64,000 nucleotides of DNA from Paractinoplanes brasiliensis (GTDB lineage: Bacteria; Actinomycetota; Actinomycetes; Mycobacteriales; Micromonosporaceae): contig NZ_SNWR01000001.1 in assembly GCF_004362215.1 (NCBI RefSeq), positions 4,942,001 to 5,006,000 of the forward strand. The letters run 5' to 3'. Below, in pieces: positions 52,417 to 62,420 of the stretch. Each line of letters starts with the position of its first letter. Within the stretch, counting starts at the first letter, position 1. The notes beneath the pieces were generated by a model. That model ran no database searches, had not been told where the DNA came from, and saw only the letters and a list, made by a program, of their open reading frames with translations. Position numbers and translations under genes: made by a program.

Positions 52417-52842
52417 GTGAAGAAGCAACCGGACCGAGCGGTTCTGATCACGAACGCTGAACGCAGTCCGGACGATCAGTTTCGTAGCCGGCAGATCCGC
52501 TACGTGACGATGATGAGCATCCGCGCCGCGTGCGTTGTCATCGGTGCGATCCTGGTGAGCGCTCGCCCGCCGCTGCTGCCGCTCTGGCTGATCCTGTGCG
52601 CGCTGGGCATGGTGTTCCTGCCGTGGGCGGCCGTGCTGATCGCGAACGACCGGCCGGCCAGGACCAAGGCCGAACGTGCTGCCTCGGCCGCCGCCCGCGA
52701 GGCGAAGCCGCAGGTCACGCTGCCGCAGCATTCCGCCGAGGCAACCGAGTACCTGACCATCGACCTCGAGCCGACCGAGACCGGCGAACGCTGGATCCCC
52801 GCCGAACCCCGCGACCGCGACCGGGATCGCGGACAGGGCTGA
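52417..52842 (+). CDS. DUF3099 membrane protein
   Basis: A 141-residue protein of the actinobacterial DUF3099 family: an N-terminal V-L-I-T-N-A-E-R-S-P-D-D-Q segment, two membrane segments (about 28-48 and 52-76) and a charged tail. The function is unknown. GTG 52417 has GGAG 11 bp upstream. The family member in M. tuberculosis, Rv2709, lies beside sigB (from recall). Confidence 0.85.
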   Translation: MKKQPDRAVLITNAERSPDDQFRSRQIRYVTMMSIRAACVVIGAILVSARPPLLPLWLILCALGMVFLPWAAVLIANDRPARTKAERAASAAAREAKPQVTLPQHSAEATEYLTIDLEPTETGERWIPAEPRDRDRDRGQG

Positions 52843-52995
52843 CGCGACACAAAGGGTGGTCGCAGGGCCAACCGCGGGGGTCCGGTGCGCCGGGTGCGAC
52901 CGTTAAGGGCGTGATGGAGCAGGCGGCCCGCGGCAGGGGCGGGGTGCGGCCGCGTGTGGGTTGGGCACGGGCAAGGGGCGGCTGTGGTCGTGGGG

Positions 52996-53880
52996 CTACG
53001 GCGTGGGGCGGGCGCCGATCTGGGTGACTGCTGCCGCGCCCAGCCGGGCGCCTGCCTTGAGGGCGGCCTCGGGGGAACTGCCGGCCAGCCACGCCGCCAG
53101 CAAACCGGCGGCGAAAGCGTCACCCGCGCCCGTGGGATCCTTCATGGGCACGCGTTCCGGGGAGATCGCGTACGGGCCGCCGGCTTGCGAGGCCCAGGTG
53201 GCCCCGGCGCCGCCCTGTTTGACGACCGCGTTGCGTACGTGAGACGTCAGGCTCCCTGCCTGCTCGGCGGCGGGGCCCGGACCGGCGAGCACGTCGGCCT
53301 CGTCCGCGTTGCACAGCAGCAGGTCGCAGTCGCGTACCCAGGTCAGGAAGGCCGAAGCGCCGACCGAGCGTAACGGCGCGGCCGAGGCGGCATCGACGCT
53401 GGTTGTCAGGCCACGGGACGAGGCCGCTGCCAGGGCCGCCAAGCCGGCCGCCCGGGAGCCGTCGTGCAGCAGCGGATAGCCGGAAAGGTGCAGGTGGGAC
53501 GCCTCGGGGGTGGCGAGGACGGCCGCCTGTACGTCGTCCGGGTCCAGCAGCAGCGAGGCGCCCCGGTCGGTGATCATCGTGCGTTCCGAGGGGCCGGCCA
53601 GCACGACGATGCTGCCGGTGACCGCCCCGGGGTGGACCCGTACGACGCAGCGCACGCCGGCCGCGGTCAGCTCGGCCACCCGTTCGCGGCCGGCCGGGTC
53701 GTCGCCCACGGCGGCGATCAGCGTCACCGCCCGGCCCGAGTGGGCGAGCCACGCGGCCGTGTTCGCGGCCTGGCCACCGCCGCCCACGGTGATCGCGGCG
53801 GCGGTGTCCGAGCCGGGCTCGATCGGGCCGGCGTGCGTCACCACAACGTCGGTGACCAGGTCGCCCACGACGATGATCAC
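52996..53880 (-). CDS. psuK: PfkB-family kinase, probable pseudouridine kinase
   Basis: A 294-residue ribokinase-type sugar kinase. The substrate-binding G-G-G-G-Q-A-A-N-T-A lies near residues 33-42, and the PfkB signature D-P-T-G-A-G-D-A-F-A-A-G near 245-256 carries the catalytic Asp. The start GTG 53880 overlaps the psuG stop (GTGA), so both are translated together. In this context the substrate is probably pseudouridine, phosphorylated at 5' for PsuG. Confidence 0.85.
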   Translation of the reverse strand: MIIVVGDLVTDVVVTHAGPIEPGSDTAAAITVGGGGQAANTAAWLAHSGRAVTLIAAVGDDPAGRERVAELTAAGVRCVVRVHPGAVTGSIVVLAGPSERTMITDRGASLLLDPDDVQAAVLATPEASHLHLSGYPLLHDGSRAAGLAALAAASSRGLTTSVDAASAAPLRSVGASAFLTWVRDCDLLLCNADEADVLAGPGPAAEQAGSLTSHVRNAVVKQGGAGATWASQAGGPYAISPERVPMKDPTGAGDAFAAGLLAAWLAGSSPEAALKAGARLGAAAVTQIGARPTP

Positions 53881-54821
53881 GCAGAGAAGCCGAGCGGGGC
53901 CGTGGCCGACTTGGCGGTGGCGACCGCGATCTGAGCGGCGAGTTCGGCGTTGCGCAGGATGATCCGCACGTTCACCGCGAGGCTTTGGCCCTCGGTGCTC
54001 TCGTGGAAGTGGCTGAGCAGGAACGGTGTGACCGCCTTGCCGGTGACCCCGCCGCGGGCGAGCAGCGACAGGCCCTCGGCGAGCGTGCGGTCGTGCAGGT
54101 CCGGGTCGAGTTGCTGGTCGACGGGGAGCGGGTTGGCCAGGATCAGCGCGCCGGCGCCCACGTTCTGGTCGGAGCGGGCGCGGATCACGTCAGCCACCTG
54201 CTCGGGCGAGTCGAGTTCCCAGTCGACGTCGAATCCGCCGTCGGTGATGAAGAAGCCGGGGAAACGCTTGGTGCGATAACCGGCCACGGCCACGCCCAGG
54301 GTTTCGAGGCGCTCCAGTGTCGCGCCGACGTCGAGGATCGATTTCACACCGGCGCAGACCACGACGATCGGAGTGTTCGCCAGCGTGGTCAGGTCGGCCG
54401 ACTCGTCGAAGGTGACGTTGGCCTCGCGGTGCACACCGCCCAGGCCGCCGGTCGCGAACACACCGATGCCCGCGGCGGCGGCGACCGCGCTGGTCGCGGC
54501 GACCGTGGTGGCGCCGTCCGCACGCCGGGCGGCGGCCACGGCGAGGTCACGGACCGAGAGCTTCGCCACTCCCTCGGCCAGCGCCAGATGCTCGATCTGG
54601 GCGTCTTCGAGACCCACGACGAGTTCGCCGCCGATCATGCCGATGGTGGCGGGCACGGCGCCCTGGTCACGTACGGTCTGTTCGATCTCGCGCGCCACCC
54701 GCAGGTTGTCCGGGTGCGGCAGGCCGTGCGAGATGATCGTGCTCTCCAGCGCGACCACCGGCCGGCCGTCCCGGCGGGCACGGGTCACGTGCTCGCCGTA
54801 TCGAATCGCAAAGTCAGTCAC
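53877..54821 (-). CDS. psuG: Pseudouridine-5'-phosphate glycosidase
   Basis: A 314-residue PsuG, which reversibly cleaves pseudouridine 5'-phosphate to uracil and ribose 5-phosphate. Conserved segments include V-A-L-E-S-T-I-I-S-H-G-L-P (Glu near 25), A-T-G-G-L-G-G-V-H-R and the catalytic Lys region C-A-G-V-K-S-I-L-D-V. GTG 54821 is the start. It is the first gene of the psuGK pair for catabolism of pseudouridine from RNA turnover. Confidence 0.94.
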   Translation of the reverse strand: MTDFAIRYGEHVTRARRDGRPVVALESTIISHGLPHPDNLRVAREIEQTVRDQGAVPATIGMIGGELVVGLEDAQIEHLALAEGVAKLSVRDLAVAAARRADGATTVAATSAVAAAAGIGVFATGGLGGVHREANVTFDESADLTTLANTPIVVVCAGVKSILDVGATLERLETLGVAVAGYRTKRFPGFFITDGGFDVDWELDSPEQVADVIRARSDQNVGAGALILANPLPVDQQLDPDLHDRTLAEGLSLLARGGVTGKAVTPFLLSHFHESTEGQSLAVNVRIILRNAELAAQIAVATAKSATAPLGFSA

Positions 54822-54999
54822 GAGAGCTACCGTACGGTGTCGCGAAGCCGGTGTACGGCGCCCGACGCATTGCTGAGGACCAGGTCATTGGACCGGTCCG
54901 GCCCGAGGTGCCACACTTGCGGGTTGGAGCTTTCGTTAGGCCGCCGTGGGCCGGGGGGACCGGCGGCACGACCCAGAACGTTGACGAAGGGCAGATGTC

Positions 55000-55218
55000 G
55001 TGAGCACGCAGATCCTGGAGCGTCCGGAGACCAAGGACGCCGACACCGGGCCGGAGATGTTCCACTACGTGCGCAAGGAGAAGATCGCGGAGAGCGCGGT
55101 CATGGGCACTTTCGTCGTGGCGCTCTGCGGTGAGAAGTTCCCGGTGACCAAGTCGCCCAAGCCGGGTTCCCCGGTGTGCCCGCAGTGCAAGGAGATCTAC
55201 GAAGCGATGCAGCACTGA
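55000..55218 (+). CDS. DUF3039 zinc-ribbon-like protein
   Basis: A 72-residue DUF3039 member: two cysteine pairs are suggested by V-A-L-C-G-E and V-C-P-Q-C-K-E-I-Y. The function is unknown. GTG 55000 follows GAAGGG. The 3' end overlaps the next reading frame, so the next gene is probably translationally coupled. Confidence 0.87.
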   Translation: MSTQILERPETKDADTGPEMFHYVRKEKIAESAVMGTFVVALCGEKFPVTKSPKPGSPVCPQCKEIYEAMQH

Positions 55219-55829
55219 CCAGTGCCGACGGTCTGCTCGCCGCGGACCTGATCGGTGTCGCCGTCTTCGCGGCCTCGGGCGCCTCGGCCGGCGTCGCGAA
55301 ACGGCTGGACCTGTTCGGCATTGCCTTCGTCGGGTTCGTCGCGGCGCTGGGCGGCGGGATCCTGCGCGATCTCGTGATCGACGCCGGGCCGCCGCTGGCA
55401 TTCGGCGACTGGCGTTATTCGATGACCGCGATCGCGGCGTCGCTCGCCGTTTTCTGGCTGCACCCCCGGTTGGCGCGCTGGCGCCGGTCCGTCCTGCTGC
55501 TCGACGCGGCCGGTCTGGGGCTTTTCACCGTCACCGGCACGATCAAGGCGCTCGACGCGGGTGTCCCGGCGGTCGGCGCCTGCCTGATCGGCATGCTCAC
55601 CGCGATCGGCGGTGGCCTCGCCCGTGATCTGCTGACCGGCGAGATCCCGGTGGTCCTGCAGCGTGACATCTATGCCGTCGCTGCCCTGGGCGGCGCGATT
55701 CTTGTCACGATCCTGCGCGGGCTGGACGTCCCCAACGCGTTCACCATGACCGTGTCGGCGCTGCTCATCACGGGTGTGCGGCTGGTGGCGCTGTACCGCC
55801 GCTGGTCGGCTCCGGTCGCTGCGCCGTAA
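55182..55829 (+). CDS. Trimeric intracellular cation (TRIC) channel family protein
   Basis: A membrane protein of ~205-215 residues with seven helices in two repeated halves, each with a G-G-G-x-x-R-D motif (A-L-G-G-G-I-L-R-D-L and A-I-G-G-G-L-A-R-D-L), the UPF0126/TRIC signature. It is probably a monovalent cation channel. The start is unclear: GTG 55182 lies within the upstream gene, while CTG 55215 overlaps its TGA stop and gives the best family N-terminus. Coupled translation with DUF3039 is likely. Confidence 0.85.
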   Translation, partial: AVQGDLRSDAALTSADGLLAADLIGVAVFAASGASAGVAKRLDLFGIAFVGFVAALGGGILRDLVIDAGPPLAFGDWRYSMTAIAASLAVFWLHPRLARWRRSVLLLDAAGLGLFTVTGTIKALDAGVPAVGACLIGMLTAIGGGLARDLLTGEIPVVLQRDIYAVAALGGAILVTILRGLDVPNAFTMTVSALLITGVRLVALYRRWSAPVAAP

Positions 55830-55917
55830 CCCGCGCGGGGCCGCCGTCGCGGCTATGCTGGTTGCCGCCTCCGGTCCAGTGCCGGGGGTGTTTTCTTGAG
55901 GGAAGGATCGTCGCAGC

Positions 55918-57642
55918 TTGAGCCCGCCACTGCCGGATCTGGAAACCTTCCCGCCGCTTCGTGACTGGCAGCGCAAGGCTCTTGTGGGCTATCTGCGCCG
56001 CCGCAGCGAGGACTATATGGCGGTGGCGACCCCCGGCGCGGGCAAGACCACCTTTGCCCTGCGGATCGCCGCCGAACTGCTCGCCGACCGCACCGTCGAG
56101 GCGGTCACCGTGGTCTGCCCGACCGAGCACCTCAAGGTGCAGTGGGCTTCCGCCGCGGCTCGGGTCGGTATTCAGCTCGACCACGAGTTCCGTAACTCCG
56201 ACGTCCACTCGTCGCGTGACTTCCACGGCGCCGTGCTCACCTATGCGCAGGTCGGCATGGCCCCCGCCGTGCACCGCCGCCGCACCATGACCCGCCCGAC
56301 CCTGGTGATCCTCGACGAGATCCACCACGCCGGCGACTCACGGAGCTGGGGCGACGGGGTCAAGAGCGCTTTCGAGCCCGCCGTACGCCGTCTCATGCTC
56401 ACCGGCACACCGTTCCGCTCGGACGAGAACCCCATCCCGTTCGTCACCTATGAGCGGGGCGAGGACGGCCTGCAGCGTTCGCGGGCCGACTCCGTCTACG
56501 GCTACTCCGACGCGCTGCGCGACGGGGTCGTGCGGCCGGTGCTGTTCATGGCCTACTCGGGCGAGACCCGGTGGCGTACGAACGCCGGCGACGAGCTCGC
56601 GGCCAGGCTCGGCGAGCCGATGACCAAGGACCTGATCGCCCAGGCCTGGCGCACGGCTCTCGACCACCGCGGCGACTGGATGCCCCAGGTGTTGCGGGCC
56701 GCCAACGCCCGCCTGACCAAGCTGCGCGAGCACGGCATGACCGACGCGGGCGGCCTGATCATCGCCAGCGACCAGCAGACGGCCCGTGCGTACGCGAAAT
56801 TGATCGGCGAGATCAGCGGGGAGCCGGCCACTGTGGTGCTCTCCGACGACGAGGGCGCCTCCAAGCGCATCGCCACCTTTGCCGCCTCGCAGGAGCGCTG
56901 GCTGGTCGCGGTGCGGATGGTGTCGGAGGGGGTCGACATCCCGCGGCTGGCCGTGGGTGTGTACGCCACCAGCGCCTCGACCCCGCTCTATTTCGCCCAG
57001 GCGATCGGCCGTTTCGTGCGGGCACGGCGTCAGGGCGAGACCGCGACCGTCTTCCTGCCCAGCGTGCCGCACCTGCTCGGGCTGGCCAGCGAGATGGAGG
57101 CGCAGCGCGACCACGTGCTGGGCCTGCCGAAGCAGAAGGACGGCTTGGACGACGACCTGCTCGAGCGCGCCCAGCGGGAGGAGAATGCCGAGGGCGAGCT
57201 CGAGAAGCAGTTCGAGGCCTTGGGGGCGACGGCCGAGCTGGACCAGGTGATCTACGACGGCACGTCGTTCGGCATGGGCGCGATGACCGGCACCGCCGAG
57301 GAGGAGGAATACCTCGGGCTGCCCGGCCTGCTCACCGCCGACCAGGTGTCGGTGCTGCTGAACAAGCGGCAGGCCGAGCAGCTGGCGGCGCAGAAGAAGC
57401 GTAAGGCGGCTGAGCCCGCGGCGCCGGCTCAACGAGAGGCCCCGCCGCCGATGACCGCGGGGGAGCGGCGCAACAGCCTGCGGCGGCAGCTGAACACGCT
57501 GGTCGCGGCGCATCATCACCGCACCAACCTGCCGCACGGCAAGATCCACGCGGAGCTGCGCCGGCTCTGCGGCGGGCCGCCGAGCGCTCAGGCCACCATC
57601 GAGCAGCTCGAGGAGCGCATCGCGACCATCCAGACCCTCTGA
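55918..57642 (+). CDS. DEAD/DEAH-box superfamily 2 helicase
   Basis: A 574-residue SF2 helicase of the UvsW/XPB-like group. Motif I is T-P-G-A-G-K-T-T (residues 38-45), motif II is L-D-E-I-H-H, motif III is L-T-G-T-P-F, and motif VI is Q-A-I-G-R-F-V-R. The C-terminal ~100 residues are charged, with a coiled-coil-like end (LRRQLNTLVAAHHH). A DNA-repair or recombination role is inferred from family. TTG 55918 has GGAAGGATCG upstream. Three 33-bp repeats and a terminator follow. Confidence 0.9.
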   Translation: MSPPLPDLETFPPLRDWQRKALVGYLRRRSEDYMAVATPGAGKTTFALRIAAELLADRTVEAVTVVCPTEHLKVQWASAAARVGIQLDHEFRNSDVHSSRDFHGAVLTYAQVGMAPAVHRRRTMTRPTLVILDEIHHAGDSRSWGDGVKSAFEPAVRRLMLTGTPFRSDENPIPFVTYERGEDGLQRSRADSVYGYSDALRDGVVRPVLFMAYSGETRWRTNAGDELAARLGEPMTKDLIAQAWRTALDHRGDWMPQVLRAANARLTKLREHGMTDAGGLIIASDQQTARAYAKLIGEISGEPATVVLSDDEGASKRIATFAASQERWLVAVRMVSEGVDIPRLAVGVYATSASTPLYFAQAIGRFVRARRQGETATVFLPSVPHLLGLASEMEAQRDHVLGLPKQKDGLDDDLLERAQREENAEGELEKQFEALGATAELDQVIYDGTSFGMGAMTGTAEEEEYLGLPGLLTADQVSVLLNKRQAEQLAAQKKRKAAEPAAPAQREAPPPMTAGERRNSLRRQLNTLVAAHHHRTNLPHGKIHAELRRLCGGPPSAQATIEQLEERIATIQTL

Positions 57643-57649
57643 GGGTTCC

Positions 57650-57749
57650 GAGGCCGCGAGAAGGGCCTCAGAGGGTCGAAAAGAGGCCGCGAGAAGCCCT
57701 CAGAGACGGGAAAAAGAGGCCGCGAGAGGCCCGGCGCAGACGCGAAAAA
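57650..57749 (+). repeat. Three tandem 33-bp repeats after the helicase gene
   Basis: Units start at 57650, 57683 and 57716, each opening with GAGGCCGCGAGA and closing with an A-run; a fourth truncated unit merges into the terminator. Units 1 and 3 can fold internally (GAGGCC with GGCCTC; GGCC with GGCC). Confidence 0.8.
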
Positions 57750-57751
57750 GA

Positions 57752-57779
57752 GGCGCCCCACACCGTGGGCGCCCCTTTT
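57752..57779. terminator. Terminator between helicase and DUF7455 genes
   Basis: GGCGCCCCAC pairs with GTGGGCGCC (one bulged base) followed by CCTTTTC, giving a hairpin with a U-run for the plus-strand helicase. Confidence 0.75.
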
Positions 57780-57807
57780 CGAGTCTTGCTCGGGGGGTCG
57801 GACTTGT

Positions 57808-58047
57808 TCAGTTGGAGTTAGACATCATGTCCGCGCCGCGCCAGGTGAACTCCGGGTCCGCCGCGTACTGCACTGCGATCTTCACCAGGTCCTCGGCGTA
57901 CCGGTTGGCGTGGTGTCCGCAGAACACCAGCTCACCGCCACCAGCCAGGGTCAAACGGAGCTTCCCGGCTGCATTGCAGCGGTCGCACCGTTCATCGGCT
58001 GCGGTGCCGGCCAAACTACCCGCCGGCGGCGTGAGAGTCGGGGTCAT
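57808..58047 (-). CDS. DUF7455 family small zinc-ribbon-like protein
   Basis: A 79-residue protein. A C-D-R-C ... F-C-G-H-H-A-N pattern (Cys20, Cys23, Cys43, His45/46) suggests one bound metal. The family is actinobacterial and is usually encoded beside the principal sigma factor gene, as here. The function is unknown. ATG 58047 has GGAGGAAGG upstream, one of the best ribosome sites in the window, implying high expression. Confidence 0.85.
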   Translation of the reverse strand: MTPTLTPPAGSLAGTAADERCDRCNAAGKLRLTLAGGGELVFCGHHANRYAEDLVKIAVQYAADPEFTWRGADMMSNSN

Positions 58048-58061
58048 CGCCTTCCTCCTCT

Positions 58062-58083
58062 GTTCGAACCGATGAACATGTTC
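58062..58083. promoter_or_regulatory. GTTCGAAC/GAACATGTTC palindrome pair upstream of DUF7455 gene
   Basis: GTTCGAAC (58062-58069) and GAACATGTTC (58074-58083) are two perfect palindromes 4 bp apart, 15-36 bp upstream of the start. They could be an operator; spacing does not fit a LexA box. Confidence 0.4.
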
Positions 58084-58231
58084 CTCGGCTACTGCTCACC
58101 ATCGTGCAACACCCTGCACCGTTGCAGCCTTCCCACAGTGCCCCGGGGGGACCGAGGTCACACCGCGTTGGACTAAGTGTGCCGTGATCCAAGGGTGCCA
58201 CGTCAACGATCACTTCTGCACAACGGTCTGA

Positions 58232-58288
58232 TCACCACCCGTTGTTGTACGGGTGGTGACCATTCGGGCACTGTTTGTTGACCGAATG
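58232..58288 (-). terminator. Paired hairpins downstream of the principal sigma gene
   Basis: TCACCACCCGT (58232-58242) pairs perfectly with ACGGGTGGTGA (58249-58259), and CATTCGG (58261-58267) pairs with CCGAATG (58282-58288). Both lie within 60 bp of the sigA stop in its direction of transcription. Confidence 0.7.
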
Positions 58289-58291
58289 CCT

Positions 58292-59854
<1,563 letters not shown>

Positions 59855-59999
59855 GAAAGACCTTCCGAAGGCGATGAGGTTGTGCACGGCCATGAGCCCA
59901 GCGCAGCGCACGGCGAGGAGGCTGGCCGGTGTTGGTGTGAGGACCCCCGGGACACGGACGATCGGTGCTCGGTGTCCGTGAAGCGGTGGGCAGGGGTGA

Positions 60000-60005
60000 A
60001 TTGTA
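60000..60005 (-). promoter_or_regulatory. -10 element of sigA
   Basis: TACAAT on the minus strand is a near-consensus -10, ~145 bp upstream of the start. No good -35 is visible, so it may be an extended or activated promoter. A CACGGAC/GTCCGTG inverted repeat (59953-59980) lies in the leader. Confidence 0.45.
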
Positions 60006-60108
60006 GCGCCGTCGAGCGAGATCCTCCCGTCGCAGCACGCCGCAGGGGGCCGCCGACCTCGCCGGAGACACCCGGCGTGAGAATGGTATCGGCGGAAAGG
60101 GCAGAGAC

Positions 60109-61002
60109 GTGAGCGAGTTTTCGGCCGATGCGGGCCCCGGCGAGACCCCGATGGGGGCCGGGACAAATCCCGGTAACGATTTCGATGCGACGCTGCTGGA
60201 GCTGGCCGTACGGGTGGCGCGGGATGCTGCTGCCACCGCCCGGCGCATGCGGGCCGAGGCGATCGGCGACGTCGAGACCAAGAGCACCGCGACAGATGTG
60301 GTGACGGCGGCCGACAAGGCGGTCGAGCGGCAGGTCGTAGAGGCCTTGCGGGCGGCCCGGCCGGGCGACGGGGTGCTCGGCGAGGAGTACGGCGCAGACG
60401 AGGCGAGCGGGCGCGGCGCCGACGGGGCAACCGAGCCGGGTGCGGTCCGCTGGATCCTCGACCCGATCGACGGCACGGTGAACTACCTGTACGGACTCCC
60501 GCAGTATGCGGTCTCGCTGGCCGCCGAGCTGGACGGCACGGTGGTGGCCGGGGTGGTGGTCAACGCGGCCACCGGCGCCGAGTGGACGGCGACGCTCGGG
60601 GGCGGGGCCTGGCGCGACGGCCGGCGGCTGCGGTGCTCGGCCCCCGCCGGGCTCGGTCAGGCGCTGGTCGGCACGGGGTTCAGCTACGACGCCCGGCGGC
60701 GCGAGCATCAAGGTGGTGTCGTGGCCGGTCTGATCACCCGGGTGCGGGACATCCGGCGGTTCGGCGCGGCGGCCCTCGACCTGTGCGCGGTGGCCGAGGG
60801 GATGCTCGACGGGTACTACGAGAAGGGGCTGAACCCCTGGGACTGGGCCGCTGGGGGACTGGTCGCCACCGAGGCCGGCGCTGTGGTGTCCGGCCTGAAC
60901 GGCGCCGCGCCCGGGTCAGGGCTGCTGGTGGCCGCCTCACCGGCGGTCTTCGATGAGCTGCACGACCTGCTGGCCGATCTCGACGCCTCAGGCGGTCCGT
61001 GA
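60109..61002 (+). CDS. suhB: Inositol monophosphatase family protein (SuhB-like)
   Basis: A 297-residue IMPase. The metal motif is G-E-E-Y-G, the signature is [12 protein letters not shown], and the C-terminal N-P-W-D-W-A-A-G-G motif is present. It removes phosphate from inositol monophosphate or a related substrate. GTG 60109. The ~25 N-terminal residues are extra and low-complexity. It is divergent from sigA; M. tuberculosis suhB (Rv2701c) is likewise close to sigA (Rv2703). Confidence 0.92.
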   Translation: MSEFSADAGPGETPMGAGTNPGNDFDATLLELAVRVARDAAATARRMRAEAIGDVETKSTATDVVTAADKAVERQVVEALRAARPGDGVLGEEYGADEASGRGADGATEPGAVRWILDPIDGTVNYLYGLPQYAVSLAAELDGTVVAGVVVNAATGAEWTATLGGGAWRDGRRLRCSAPAGLGQALVGTGFSYDARRREHQGGVVAGLITRVRDIRRFGAAALDLCAVAEGMLDGYYEKGLNPWDWAAGGLVATEAGAVVSGLNGAAPGSGLLVAASPAVFDELHDLLADLDASGGP

Positions 61003-61084
61003 GGGCGGAACGGCGACGGAGGCCGCGCGGGAGCTGAGACGGCCCGTGAGCGCCCCGCACGGCTCAATCCCTACCCCGTACGGG

Positions 61085-61630
61085 TCAGGAGTCTTTGGCC
61101 TTCTCTGCGGGCTTGAGGCAGGAGCCCGGCGGCAGCGTCGGCTCGCCCACCTCGACCAGCGACTGGTTGACCTCGGTGGTGGTGGCCAGCTGACGGAACT
61201 CGTTGCCGATCACGATGTCGATGACCTGGCCCTTGCGCTTGGCGCTGTACGACATCTTGGACTGGGCCAGGAAGTACGCCCGGAGCAGCTGGGCCTTGCC
61301 GACCGCCTCCGGCCCGTAGCGGATCTCGGCCACGCCCTTGTACTTCGTCTTGCTCTCGGCCGGCTTCTGCGTGGTGAAGCGCCGGTTTTTGAACTCGTTG
61401 GTGACGCTGTCGGCCAGGCCCGGCTTGTCGGTGCCGTTGTAGACCTTGATCGAGACCTCGGCCGGATCGTCGGGCAGCCCGAGGTCGGCCAGGGGCGCGC
61501 CGGCGGGGCAGTCCTCGCCCGCGTTCGTGCCGCCCTGGGTGTCGCGCACCAGCGCCACGACCACGAACACCACTGCGGCCAGGGCGAGCACGCCGACGAC
61601 GATCAGCGCTCGTACGCGCGCAAAGCTCAT
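61085..61630 (-). CDS. LytR_C domain membrane protein (Cei-like)
   Basis: A 181-residue protein with an N-terminal membrane anchor (about 6-30, VRALIVVGVLALAAVVFVVVALV) and an extracytoplasmic LytR_C domain (KVYNGTDKPGLADSVTNEFKNRRF through IVIGNEF). In M. tuberculosis the same-context gene Rv2700 (cei) supports cell-envelope integrity. ATG 61630 is preferred; the ORF extends far upstream without homology. It is convergent with suhB. Confidence 0.85.
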   Translation of the reverse strand: MSFARVRALIVVGVLALAAVVFVVVALVRDTQGGTNAGEDCPAGAPLADLGLPDDPAEVSIKVYNGTDKPGLADSVTNEFKNRRFTTQKPAESKTKYKGVAEIRYGPEAVGKAQLLRAYFLAQSKMSYSAKRKGQVIDIVIGNEFRQLATTTEVNQSLVEVGEPTLPPGSCLKPAEKAKDS

Positions 61631-61987
61631 GGGGTTCGGCTCCAGGGCGGTTCTGTCAGTGGCGTCTCGGCCGCCGGGGAACGGGCGGACCTGTCGAGAG
61701 GTTAGCGTCTGTGCGCGGGCATGCGGAAACAGGGAATACTTCCGGCGCGTTGACGATGATCCAGAGGCTGATACCCCTACTTTGATGTCGCCTCGGTCAC
61801 ATCGGGAACAATGGGCCGCCCGTGCGCGTACAACAGTGCCGCGACAGCGGTAACGTTCCGCGCTCACCGGGGGAGTTTCACGTGTTAGGGGCAGTGTCGG
61901 AAATCGTCCGGCGGAACCGGGAACCGAAACAGCGTCGCGGGCGTTACTAACGCCAAGTGACACATCGATACAGGAGAGTGAAGACCG
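61631..61987. other. Divergent intergenic region (357 bp)
   Basis: No convincing gene. It carries the promoters of the LytR_C gene (leftward) and the DUF4193 gene (rightward) and, near 61940-61954, a perfect inverted repeat GGCGTTA-C-TAACGCC. Minus-strand ORFs here lack homology and good starts. Confidence 0.5.
61940..61954. promoter_or_regulatory. Perfect 7+1+7 inverted repeat upstream of DUF4193 gene
   Basis: GGCGTTA-C-TAACGCC lies 33-48 bp upstream of the ATG, at a position overlapping the expected core promoter, so it is a probable operator. The factor is unknown. Confidence 0.5.
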
Positions 61988-62284
61988 ATGGCCACCGACT
62001 ACGACGCCCCGCGTCGCGATGAGGTCGACCTCGGCGAGGACAGCCTCGAGGAGCTCAAGGCCCGCCGAGCCGACTCGCAGTCGGGTTCAGTGGATGTCGA
62101 CGAGGTCGAGGTGGCGGAGAGCTTCGAGCTGCCCGGCGCCGACCTGGCAGACGAGGAGCTCACCGTCAAGGTGCTGCCGATGCAGACCGACGAGTTCCGC
62201 TGTTCCCGCTGTTTCCTCGTTCACCACCGCAGCCAGCTGGCCGCGGAGCGCAACGGGGAGCTGATCTGCCGCGAGTGTGCCTGA
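61988..62284 (+). CDS. DUF4193 protein
   Basis: A 98-residue acidic protein with a C-terminal zinc-ribbon-like pattern (F-R-C-S-R-C-F-L-V-H-H-R and I-C-R-E-C). It matches DUF4193 (Rv2699c in M. tuberculosis, from recall), function unknown, usually highly expressed and next to DUF3093. ATG 61988 has AGGAGAG 8 bp upstream. Confidence 0.92.
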   Translation: MATDYDAPRRDEVDLGEDSLEELKARRADSQSGSVDVDEVEVAESFELPGADLADEELTVKVLPMQTDEFRCSRCFLVHHRSQLAAERNGELICRECA

Positions 62285-62420
62285 TCGGCACTCGCAGCAG
62301 CGCAACACCACCCGGCCGCTGATCGCGGTCGGGCGTCAGGCCGTTGCCGGGTTTGACCCGGGGTCGACACCGGGCATCACCATGAAGGAAGAGCCCGGGG
62401 GCCACAACGGGAGGACGACG

